A stretch of DNA of 31,078 nt from Basidiobolus heterosporus B8920 (lineage: Eukaryota > Basidiobolomycota > Basidiobolomycetes > Basidiobolales > Basidiobolaceae): NCBI GenBank assembly GCA_000697455.1, contig JNET01033090.1:1-31078 (forward strand), read 5' to 3'. Each line of letters starts with the position of its first letter. The first letter of the stretch is position 1. Below, one piece after another: positions 20,474 to 29,839 of this stretch. A program made the translations under genes and the position numbers. The notes under the pieces are model-generated. The model ran no database searches, was not told the DNA's origin, and saw only the letters and a program-made list of their open reading frames with translations.

Positions 20474-22444
20474 ATGAAGTTAATTGCCTTTTTTGGTCCA
20501 AGTACCAATTCCTTGAAGCCTTTCACTCCTGGAGATTTGGTGACCTTGGCCCGCCCGTACGACTTTGTTGCCTCCCCTGATGGCAGATACGTAGTATGGA
20601 CGGAGAGTCGCTACAATCAATTCACTAACAAGAGAGCTTCAAGCACAAGCTTATTGGATATAAAAGCAGGGATTACAAAGAACATCACTAATCTTGTTAG
20701 CACCGATTTCAGCAATCCCATCTGGTTGAATGATATAACACTTGGTTTTATCTCCTACAAATCCGGTAACCCAAACCTATGGTCTGTCGACCTAAACAAC
20801 GTTGACAGCAGCCCAACTCAACGAACCAATTTTATCTACGAAGAAGTCAACAATGCGATTTTTCACCCAGACTCTAGTCAACTTTTATTTACGACAAGTG
20901 TTCCGGTCAAAAATATAGTCAAAGGTTTTGACACTGGTTTAGCGTTTGATAAACTCTACACACGAATCTGGGATACCTGGTACGACTACACACATCAGCA
21001 ATTACACGTAGCTTCCATAAATACCAACCTCACCACCACTGCTGTCAATCTTATGAAAGAAACACCAGGCTTGGAGACCCCAGTAAAACCTTTCGGAGAC
21101 GCCAATGATTTTACATTTTCGCCAGACGGAACTGAAGTGGCTTTCCTGACTCGCCCAGACAATGACGAAGTAGCCTGGCATACAACGATTGAATTATACA
21201 CTGTGCCAACTAATGGCCAAGCTGCACCCAAAGCCCTCACTAATGGCATCAAAGGAGCCATTACTTTTCCCAAATATTCACCTGATGGCAAGTACTTGGG
21301 ATGGTTACAGATGTTGAGCCCCATCAATGAAGCTGATCGGGCCATCGTTACTCTGTACAACCGGAAAACCAAGGAGACCACGTATGTAACTGAGAAATGG
21401 AACTCTAGTGCCAGTCAACTTACCTTCTTACACGAATCCAAAACAGTCTTTGTCACGGCGGCTGATAAATCGCAAACCAAAGTATTCTCCATTGATCTTG
21501 ATTCCCAAAGAGCTTACTGCGCAACACACTTCCAGCGTTGTGTCAGTGATCGACGATGACACTTTGTTATTAAACCAGCACTCCATGAACCATCCTAGCG
21601 AGCTAAAACAGATCACCCACATCAACGACCAGGCCATGAAGGATCTTCACACCTCCGATCCCGAGTATTTTTGGTTCAAAGGCAGTCGCGAAGAGATGGT
21701 GCAAGGTTTCTTGCTGAAGCCAAAAGATTTTGATGCAAGCAACAAGTACCCGTTAGCATTTTGGATTCATGGTGGCCCTGAAATGGTATTCAGTGACGCA
21801 TGGACTAACCGTTGGAACTACCAGATTCCCCCGTCCGCTGGTTATGTATTGGTCAGCATCGATTTCCACGGCTCTGACGGATATGGCCAGAAGTTTGCCG
21901 AGTCTGTCTTGGAGAACTGGGGCTCGCTGCCTTATGAAGATTTGATGAAGGGACTAGACTTTGCTTTGAAGAAATATCCTTTTATTGACCAAAATCGCAG
22001 CTGTGCTTGGGGTGCTAGCTATGGTGGCTACATGATCAATTGGATCAACGGCCAGACCACTCGTTTCAATTGCCTAATCACCCACGGCGGTATCTTTGAC
22101 ACCAAGAGTAACTATTACACCATTGACCAGCTGTACTTTATGGAAAGTGAATTTGGTGGGTTGCCTTGGGACAACGTTCAATCATACGAGAAATTCTCAC
22201 CCTCTCAGTATGTGAAGAACTGGAAAACCCCCACCTTAGTGATCCACAATGGCCAAGACTATAGAGTTGTGGATGGCCAAGGTTTGTCTGTCTTTACCGC
22301 CTTACAGCGTCAAGGTATCCCATCCCGTTTACTCTACTTTCCTGATGAAACTCATTGAAACCTGGCAATTCACTGCGATGGCATAAGGAACTCCTTGAAT
22401 GGGCAGGCCAATACACCAACACTACACTTCCATATAAACTTTAG
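20474..22444 (+). pseudogene. Secreted dipeptidyl-peptidase V-like serine peptidase (S9), frameshifted
   Basis: Homologous to fungal secreted DPP V, which releases dipeptides from protein N-termini outside the cell. The first frame (20474 to about 21505) carries the beta-propeller (SPDGRYVVWTESRYN, WDTWYDY, FSPDGTEVAFLTRP). A one-base shift near the C-run at 21504-21506 moves to the second frame (to 22358). This carries the alpha/beta-hydrolase domain with HGGP, catalytic Ser in WGASYGGY (22017), Asp in NGQDYRV and His in DETH. The frame closes with TGA right after that His, and homology (KPGNSLRWHKELLEW) resumes one frame over to TAG at 22444, consistent with loss of about 7 bases. The N-terminus (MKLIAFFGPSTNS) is too short for a normal signal peptide. 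All triad residues survive, so it is a young pseudogene or a misread gene. Confidence 0.88.
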
Positions 22445-23126
22445 TTGTTTCATGGGAGTACTAACTGAAAACAATAAATTCTCCAAATAACCCCACATCT
22501 ACAAAACATTAACCAGCATGCATTCCACATTTACACCATTGGCTTAAATAGTTGCTTAAATAGTTCACCAAAGACTCCCACTATCTATTATCACTTGGTA
22601 CTTGAATATTGCTGATAAGAAAATATACTCACAAGTCTAAAGTGCTGGATGGAAGAAAGTACTTCAACTTGAACAAAGACCCATCCGGATGGAATAATCT
22701 GGTTATATCCCAGTGAAACTACACATAGACCTAATCCCTAAATTTACAAACAGCACTAAAACCTAAAGGACTTGTCAATACTCACCCTGTTCTGGTTGTG
22801 TATGGATCCGGACGCTTGTACCAACATTGCTTAACTAAGGTGTATATAGAACCGATCTGTTGGGCACTCGATATGCAAGATGATCAGTGTGATGTGATGT
22901 GATGTGTGGTACTTTCCTATGCTCGATGCCCACGGACCAGGATTCTCGATGACTCATACAAGGAATCACTAGATTGGGAATGGCCATAATAACTGGCAAA
23001 ATGGCTGAATGTACGCACCGAAACACCGAATACGTCACTAAATAAGCTAAATTCAGGATGCAAAGAATGGATGATATTCTAGGAGGAACAGCTTTCTAAT
23101 TCTAGTATTCGCCTTCACTGTAGATC
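22445..23126. other. Intergenic, no recognised gene
   Basis: AT-rich spacer. It holds a short GATGT tandem at 22889-22906, a duplicated CTTAAATAGTT at about 22542-22565 and one GATAAG. No ORF with coding character. Confidence 0.4.
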
Positions 23127-23459
23127 CTATTGCCTAGCATCAACCAGACAGTAACAGTAGTCTCCTCCACCCTTCCACTCCATTCCTTCAATCTCCCCTG
23201 TCGCTGCATACACTCTCAACGATACTCCCGTAATTGGTTTAACAACCCCAATATAGTGTTGCTCAAGATCTTGGAGTCTGTGATCTGAACTGAAATCACC
23301 GAAAATTTGCCAAGATTCACATTGGCTCACTCGCTCACTCAACCCAATAGGTCTTTCTGGAATTGGAATTGCCAAAAAAACCGTAAGTTCAGATATATAT
23401 ATATATATACATATTAATTCCATTCTCTTCTAGGAACCCCACTCTATCTGGGCCAGCAT
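23127..23459 (-). CDS. Hypothetical small two-exon protein (83 aa)
   Basis: I do not recognise it. Exon 1, 23459-23438, encodes MLAQIEW; a GTTCCT...TTCCAG intron of 81 nt with a (TA)n run follows. Exon 2, 23356-23127, joins in phase and ends TAG. The protein contains RPIGLSERVSQCESWQIFGD, a Val/Thr-rich stretch (IGVVKPITGVSLRVYAATGE) and a Gly/Cys/Tyr end (GGGDYCYCLVDARQ). The composition is protein-like and not repeat-derived. Against it: the donor is weak and exon 1 is tiny. It could also be the last exon of a longer transcript. Confidence 0.35.
23389..23409. repeat. TA dinucleotide microsatellite
   Basis: About ten TA units, inside the putative intron of the small minus-strand gene. Confidence 0.7.
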
Positions 23460-23770
23460 TTATATATTACTCAGTTGATTAAATTAATAGTATTGGATTA
23501 GTATCTCGAACGCGCTGTAATAAATAGTTTGAGTACTTCGCGGCTGATTAGATTTGCACCTTGCTCTTTGTAGTAACAGACAAGACGGCCCTGAGTCATT
23601 TTCATTCAATTCAATTCTTAACTACTCATTCGGATCTCTTTACACAATATTTCTTTATCTCAGGTTTCATTTTATTTGTGAGAAGATATTACCAATAGTT
23701 CCTTCAATAAGTCTATATTGTACAATCATTCTCGTTATTCCCTTGGCCCCCCACTCTAATTCTTTTGGAT

Positions 23771-25814
23771 ATGGACGAAAGTCTCTCGTATCAATTTGCA
23801 CAAGTACATCAGAAAAGACATGCACGACATGATTTGTAAGTAACTCGTTTTGGTCTGTTCTACTCCTTTCCTTTGTTGAGTAAACTAATGTTTGGTGCGT
23901 ACTTCCTAAGGAATTTTGACCTAACTTTGAGGCAGCAACCGAAGCAATCACGTATGTGCGGCATAGGTGAAAAGGGTAAGGTATAACGGAAGAGTATTCG
24001 TCTGCTTGACAGAAAGCTAACCTTCTTATACCTCCTGTTCTTGATTTTAGCTGATAGAAGGCCTATCGACCCGCCTCCTATTATTCAACTCAGAGTCTCT
24101 GATGCGACGATGAAATTCGATAAAACGTAAGCAGCTGGTAGTTATTATGAAATAGACTTTGGTGACTTGAACTGATACTTGAAAAACAGAACTTTTCTTT
24201 ATAATCCTTATTATTTCATGTACGCGTCTTTGATGTTGGCTGATTCCGACGACGAAATGCACTTATTACACGATGGAAAAACACGCTCCACTACTGGCTC
24301 CCTCGTCTCTTCTTTATATCACCTGAAGGATGAAGATAATTCAGATGGCGGATTTTTTGTCTTTCCTGACTTATCGGTGCGTATGGAAGGGAGATATCGA
24401 TTGAAATTTACTCTTTTCGAGATTGTTGGGTAAGTAACAGCCCCAAACTCCAACCACACTCTTCCCCTCGTTCGCATCAATATACTCCTTTGATGGTGAC
24501 TCATGCTCCATATGTTTAGGATGGAGGTCTTTCACTGTAGCTCTATTTGCTCTGACACATTCACTGTATATTCGGCTAAGCGATTTCCTGGAATGGAAGG
24601 TATTTATTCACTTGACAAGCTTTCATATACTTTGACTCATACTTTTCTTGACTAGAATCTACGCCTTTATCACGCTCATTTGCGGATCAAGGGTTAAAAA
24701 TACGTATCCGTAAAGAGATACGAAGGTACTTACCCTATCACACAAACACTCCCAATCCCACAGGCATTCGTATATTGATTTTTGTTTCTCTAGACGTGGA
24801 AGCAAATGGAAAGATAATGCTGGCTCTCCGTCCGAACGAGAAACTTTGAAGTTTGAAAGCAAAAGCCCGCCAAGTATCAAAACTCCTGGCAATGAGATGA
24901 AGGAGTCGGAATGTTCTATCTCTTCAGAAGACGAGCATTTGGATATGGATGATGGACGAAAACGAAGCTCAGAAGACCAAGGACACACTAAAACGTTCAA
25001 AAGGAGATCAGCTGACAACACAACTCATTTATCGACTGAATCTTACAACTTCCGGCCAGGATATTACACCGCATCACCGCAATCATCCCACTCACCTAGA
25101 AGCCAGGCTTATCTAGACAAAAGTGGGTCAAACAGAAGCCCATATTCTACACATAGCGATCCCTATTCTCCGGTATATCCCAAATCCAATACTCCCTCAC
25201 AACCCCCTCACTGGCAGCATTCGCCAGAGCTGAATTACGAACCTCAGACATCACATATTTCCAACTTTCGAAATATTTTAAATTCGGATCAATCTCCAGG
25301 ACACCCATCTTTACACGACGACAGAGCTAGAGGAACCCCAGCGCCAACCTCGCGCACCAACAGCGAATCGGTATTATCCATTCAAAGCCTACTTTCCCCC
25401 CAAAACGGTTCGTATCCTGCCCCGATTCCCACACCCAGCTTTGCAGCCGGTGAATATGAACCACGCCGGACGTCACCAACCTATCATCCGTATCTGAACG
25501 GTAGCAAGGCCTACGATAGACCGTATGATACAATGCATAGCACACACTCCCCAGGAACTCACCCACATCACAGATGGACAGATGCTGGTTACTCAGCCTC
25601 AACACAAACATCTTACCAGCCCCCTGTTCTATCAGGCCACACCGGATATCATCATCCACGGAGTTCGAGTCCGGGGACCAATCCAAATCCATCCAGGCTA
25701 CCAAACATTAGTTCACTCATAAATTTATCACCCCAACCATCGAGCACACCCGTTTCTCAGTTACCAAAATCCCGACCGGGAAACCACACCAATAGATTCA
25801 ATCAATTTCAATGA
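23771..25814 (+). CDS. Velvet-domain transcription factor (VosA/VelB/VelC class)
   Basis: Velvet proteins are fungal NF-kB-like factors that control sporulation, light response and secondary metabolism, acting in the nucleus as homo- or heterodimers. Exons: 23771-23835, 23911-23975, 24051-24126, 24190-24429, 24520-24599, 24656-24725, 24794-25814; all phases agree; 538 aa. The velvet domain spans residues about 23-198: LTLRQQPKQSRMCG, GEKADRRPIDPPPIIQLRV, TGSLVSSLYHLKD, GGFFVFPDLSVRMEGRYRL, FTVYSAKRFPGM, STPLSRSFADQGLKIRIRK. The large last exon encodes a Ser/Pro/His/Tyr-rich disordered tail with a basic patch (KTFKRRSAD), a possible nuclear signal. VosA, VelB and VelC cannot be told apart with confidence by eye; it lacks VeA's longer N-terminal layout. 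Confidence 0.94.
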
Positions 25815-28253
25815 TTTTGGACTGATATATTTTGTATCCATGACCTAGTGTAATGTAATATTATGAACGTAGCCTTCATCAGCATCATTAGCATCATCAA
25901 CACCATCATCGCCTTCCCATCACCATCACCACTCTAATCATAGCCATGACCATGACCACAACCACAACTACAACCATAACCGGCATCACTCTGCTCTCAT
26001 TTCATATGTGCTTGAACCTACCCATAGAACATCAATCCAGACCAGTTCCATAACCATATCCTTGCCATACTTTTGCTCTACACGCCCAAGGGATGTATTT
26101 ATCTGGTATTAAACAATGGTTTGCTGGTTGGGTTAGATCAATCCGTACATGGTACTGATTTGTTTGTGTCCATTGGTTGGCAATGGTTGACTGACCGAGT
26201 GATTTTACCGTACAATTCACACAAATATAGCCAAAAGTGATCTCATTACATCCATATGATTCTCTCACTTGTACCCCACTCTCATGTCCTCACTCCCACT
26301 CACGCTCACGCCCACACCAACGAACACATTCACATATTCATTAAAACTGCTTCCATTCAATTGAAATCATCCTTGAAAGGTTTAGTGTTAAAGTTACAAG
26401 GTGATTAATGTACCAGGTACCTTTTGTATATTCTAGAATTCCTTTGCCTTAGAGCATCGTAACCCAAAATCGATGTTACCTTCAGTCCTAACCCTAATCT
26501 CTGACCCCGATAATCATTACCATAACCATAACCACAACCATACCTCCACTTTGCATTGTAGGATCACGAAAAGTGTTAGATAAGTCCGATTTGTTGGGTA
26601 TCAAATGACAGAAGTACTATAGTCGAATCTGAATCACCGAAATCATCCTACCCAGTCAACCGACCTATACAAATCATAAGATGCAAATAGACCAGAAAAC
26701 TGAGGAGTGCCGGCAATAAGGAGAAAGAGAAGCGAAAGGAGGAGAAGGAAAAGGAAAAGGAAAAGGGAAACATTGATTCACAACTAAGTTGAAAATCTGT
26801 ATAAAACCAGAATGTTTATGCCGATATGGATCCAGAATCCAACAACAAACCAAATCTATTCTAATTTATCCATTAGGGTTCGATTCCCTAGATTCATACA
26901 AAATCCCTAACTTCCATCCAATGGATGATCTAATGAACCAGTAAATTTTCCGAGGTTTCTGCCGAACCGTACACCAGATTGGTCATCATCCGAGGATTCT
27001 GACCAACTGATTGGTGGAATGGTGAGTATCTCGCGAGGTACAGTCACCTCGATATTAGTTTCATGGTAATCATCGAGGGTAAGAGATATCGGATATTTTA
27101 TCAAAGCTAAATCCATGCCCTATTCGGATCTTGTCATCTGATCTCCTTTTTAGGTGTCTCGGAGCGTTTCTGGGCTGAATCATCGGACCAATCATGGGTC
27201 CAGAATGATGAATGACCTTGCACTGGATCAGCTCATATCACAGCCACCATGAGTGATGATTCATAGGATGCTATTGGATTGAGGGAAAAAGTATGTGGAT
27301 GGGAGGGGATTTTTCAGGTAGTGTGATGCAAACCAAGGCCTAAAAATGAGACCACCACAGGAGTACAGCGCGTGGGAGTCCGAACCGGAAGAGTTCATAA
27401 TCTGGTGGGAGTAGTAGAACCATTAGATTCGTATGTTTCGCAATATACGATCTGATGGGATTTAAGTGGAATTTGGATCCCACTGATGTGAGGAGAAACT
27501 ACTGAGATCCCATGACGTAACTATGGCTCATAAAAACCAAGAATTGGGTTACGATAATATGAAATCAGGTTTTCATTTCATATCATTGGTTTACTAAAGT
27601 TTATTCAAAACGATCAATGAATTGGTATCAGAATTGAGATCACCCTACCTTCCCCAACCTCGAACCCATCCACTGGATGCCAAAAAATCCCCATCTTTTT
27701 ATTCTCTTATATCGCAAATCTGACCCAACCCCAGCCCTAACCCCGACCCGACTTTGACTCTGAGGCCCTGACCCTGAGCCTGACCTTGACCTTGACCTTG
27801 ACTCTAATCCTAAACTTGCCTCATTGCCTAATAGTCCCAAAAGATTCCGCAAATTACCAGTGGTTTGGTTTCTGAGAACATCGATATAGGTGACCCTTAT
27901 AGTGGGGGGGATTTACACGTATGACTACGATGTCATAACCTTAGCACTGACCCTTAGGAAAAAGTTTAGATCAATGATTGAAATTTCCATAGAACATAAA
28001 ATTCCTCAACAGTGTTCAACCCCGCCCAAATTCATCTTGTTCATTCATGAATCCTACTTAACTTTCTTTAAGAATTTAAACTGGGTGGATTAGTCACATC
28101 TACATTCACAACCATATTCATACTCACCATGACAAACACATCCACATCCACAGTCACTCAATACAAATCCAAACCCTAAAGTTCAAGTGCTCATGCTCCC
28201 AAATTATGGTAACCATTAAGTTCCTTATCCCCTAGCCAAGCAGATTATTCCCC
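25815..28253. other. Long low-complexity spacer
   Basis: No clear gene. It contains CAT/CAC-type triplet and CCATAACCA-type simple sequence (25880-25985, 26520-26545), a GGAAAA purine run (26735-26770), a CTGACC/TTGACC hexamer tract (27765-27800) and several telomere-like CCTAACCCTAA motifs (for example 26487-26497). One minus-strand ORF at 26907-27116 is described separately. Simple repeats account for the apparent Arg/Ser- or Gly-rich ORFs. Confidence 0.45.
26907..27116 (-). CDS. Possible small protein or exon (69 aa)
   Basis: ATG-started frame with ordinary composition: MDLALIKYPISLTLDDYHET, then IEVTVPREILTIPPISW, an acidic SESSDDDQSG, and an end rich in Gly and Asp. I do not recognise it. 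It is the only non-repetitive open frame in a 2.4-kb low-complexity spacer. It could equally be chance or an exon of an unfound gene. Confidence 0.25.
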   Translation of the reverse strand: MDLALIKYPISLTLDDYHETNIEVTVPREILTIPPISWSESSDDDQSGVRFGRNLGKFTGSLDHPLDGS

Positions 28254-28394
28254 AACTGTATGTTCCTAGAGCCCTCTAGAATAGCATGTAGTAGCTTCTT
28301 TATTTACTTTGAGCAAAAGTTATTAGCACCTTTCTTTATTACAATAAGACATCAAGTGAAAGTACAACAACTTCTTGATATCCAGTCACTTCCA
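28254..28394 (+). mobile_element. Partial copia LTR (3' part)
   Basis: Matches the 3' three-quarters of the LTR at 29620-29808: AGAGCCCTCTAGA, CACCTTTCTTTATTACAATA, a CATCAAGTGAAAGTACAAC-like stretch and CCAGTCACTT. The match ends at about CAGTA. No TGTTG start is visible, so it is truncated at its left side. What follows is not a primer-binding site. Confidence 0.8.
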
Positions 28395-28720
28395 GTATTC
28401 CTATTTTCACTTTTCATATATTGTACTTGAAGAAGAAGCAAAGTGTCTTGAATTCAATTTGTCTTAATGTTGAGAGTAAATTACATATCCAATGTGCAAG
28501 AGTTAAAACTGCTAATAATGCCTCAAAAGGCTTAGAATGTTGAAAGTCTGGTGACTTGTGGTACAAGCAGCATTTCCTAAAGAGGAAAATATGGAGTATG
28601 GTGACTGCATCTGAACACAAAGTCTAAGACCAATCAGTTGCTTGTATAGCTGACATGTCAAAGTACCATACAAAGAGAGACTAGGTTAAGATCCCCTAGT
28701 AATATAGGCATAGCATATAA

Positions 28721-28793
28721 GGACTGGTAGCTCAGTGGTTAGAGCACCTTGCTAGAGTTAAGGAGGTCCCAGGTTCAATTCCTGGCCAGACCA
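28721..28793 (+). tRNA. tRNA-like gene, anticodon loop reads AGA; possible tRNA pseudogene or SINE head
   Basis: A full cloverleaf of 73 bases: acceptor GGACTGG/CCAGACC with one A-A mismatch at the third pair, D-arm GCTC/GAGC, anticodon arm CCTTG/TAAGG closed by G-T, a five-base variable loop, T-arm CCAGG/CCTGG with loop TTCAATT, and discriminator A. Internal A box (TAGCTCAGTGG) and B box (GGTTCAATTCC) match Pol III consensus. The loop CTAGAGT places AGA (Ser) as anticodon, but nuclear tRNA-Ser needs a long variable arm, absent here. No TTTT terminator occurs for about 100 bases downstream. It also lies among transposon debris. A SINE head or decayed tRNA is therefore at least as likely as a working tRNA. 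Confidence 0.6.
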
Positions 28794-28857
28794 ATAATTC
28801 TCCCCAAATAATTTCAACATAGAAGACACCTGCCAAGAAATTTCTGCTGCCAACAAA

Positions 28858-29054
28858 CCTTATGAAAAATGGACCATCAGAGTACCAGCAAGATACCAGC
28901 AGTTTTGCAACCTTGTGGGTCCAAACACCAACAGAATACCAGCTGAAAATGAAAATCTTAGATTTGGGTATAACATCAGCACATTATCACTGGAATACCA
29001 GCTAAAAACCAACAAACAAAAGGAGAAATTATAACTTTTGCGATTTTTTCCAGG
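28858..29054. mobile_element. Inverted-repeat (MITE-like) element, copy 1
   Basis: About 197 bases, clearly similar to 29403-29601 over the whole length. Ends CCTTATGAAAAAT and ATTTTTTCCAGG are imperfect inverted repeats, flanked by AAA on both sides. The interior is rich in ACCAGCA motifs (AGTACCAGCAAGATACCAGC). No ORF of its own; apparent minus-strand ORFs follow from the repeated motif. Confidence 0.7.
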
Positions 29055-29141
29055 AAAGATATACTTGGAAAGAAAATTCATCAATACTATGATTCATGCT
29101 GGAGAGTACCCAAGTTCCTGATAAGCATGATGGCAACTTAA

Positions 29142-29309
29142 GTTAACTACATTGAATCAATTGGGATACCTATCACAGATGAAAATATCATAGATACACT
29201 TCTGAACAGCCTGCCAGATGAGTTTCAGATCCCAATAATGGCCCTAGAGCTCAGAACTGACAATGTAACCCCAGAATACATTGATGCTTTTGAAATTAAG
29301 TTAGTTTAG
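29142..29309 (+). pseudogene. Copia gag (UBN2-like) fragment
   Basis: A frame from 29142 reads VNYIESIGIPITDENIIDTL then LNSLPDEFQ and ends EIKLV-stop. This is the conserved G-hydrophobic-DE-LL-SLP segment of copia/UBN2 gag. It parallels but is not identical to the corresponding part of the second element (near 30236-30390), so a different copia family or an old copy. It lies between the two MITE-like copies. Confidence 0.75.
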
Positions 29310-29402
29310 CACCCAAGTACTCAAATGGTTATGTATAAAACTTAGATTATGTATTAATGAGATATTTGTCCAAGTTGAATTGCATAACATCAATGGATTA
29401 AT

Positions 29403-29601
29403 CCCTATGAAAAATGGACCATGAGAGTACCAGCAAGACACCAGCAGATTTACAACCTTGTTGGTCCCAATACCAGCAAAATAACAGCAGAAAATGAAAA
29501 TCTTTGATATTGGGTGTAACACCAGCAAGTTATCACTGGAATACCAGCTAAAAACCAGCAAAAAGAAGGAGAAATTACCACTTTTGCAATTTCTCATAGG
29601 G
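29403..29601. mobile_element. Inverted-repeat (MITE-like) element, copy 2
   Basis: 199 bases with terminal inverted repeats CCCTATGAAAAA / TTTCTCATAGGG (one mismatch in 12), flanked by AAT on both sides as a possible 3-bp target duplication. The interior has six or seven CCAGC motifs spaced irregularly. It ends 18 bases before a copia LTR. Confidence 0.75.
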
Positions 29602-29619
29602 AATTTGAAGATAATGGAA

Positions 29620-29808
29620 TGTTGGATTCATGAGAAATTGTAAATGTGTACAAGTTAGCTAGAACTTCTACAACTTGCTCTTAGAGCCCTCTAGAGTAGT
29701 ATTTAGCAGTTTGCTTATTTAGTTCTAACAAAAAGTATAAATACCTTTCTTTATTACAATAAAACATTAAGTGAAAGTACAACTTGTTAATATCCCCAGT
29801 CACTTTCA
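29620..29808 (+). mobile_element. Copia 5' LTR
   Basis: Starts TGTTGGATTCATGAGAAATT, the TGTTGG start typical of copia LTRs, and ends TTTCA, about 189 bases. A TATA-like AAGTATAAATACC lies near 29727-29739. Its 3' part matches the partial LTR at 28254-28394. A likely primer-binding site and a gag frame follow directly. Confidence 0.8.
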
Positions 29809-29811
29809 GTA

Positions 29812-29825
29812 GGCTATGAGCCCCA
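29812..29825 (+). other. Primer-binding site of half-tRNA type
   Basis: GGCTATGAGCCCCA, three bases after the LTR, is nearly complementary to the anticodon stem-loop of initiator tRNA-Met (expected about GGTTATGAGCCC, one mismatch in the first 12). Drosophila copia and yeast Ty5 are known to prime from such an internal tRNA fragment and not from the 3' CCA end. Confidence 0.6.
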
Positions 29826-29839
29826 TTGCTGTCTCCTAA

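Noticed and set aside
21480..21512. A 30-base intron explaining the first DPP-V frameshift
   Set aside because: It would be half the length of the shortest well-supported intron here (about 58 nt) and would delete conserved propeller residues.
27640..27852. Arg/Ser/Gly-repeat minus-strand ORF
   Set aside because: It is the translation of a CTGACC/TTGACC hexamer tract, not a gene.
28860..29597. Minus-strand ORFs with LLVFSWYSSDN repeats
   Set aside because: They arise from the shared MITE-like sequence and its CCAGC motif; similar in both copies because the DNA is repeated, with no sign of a gene.
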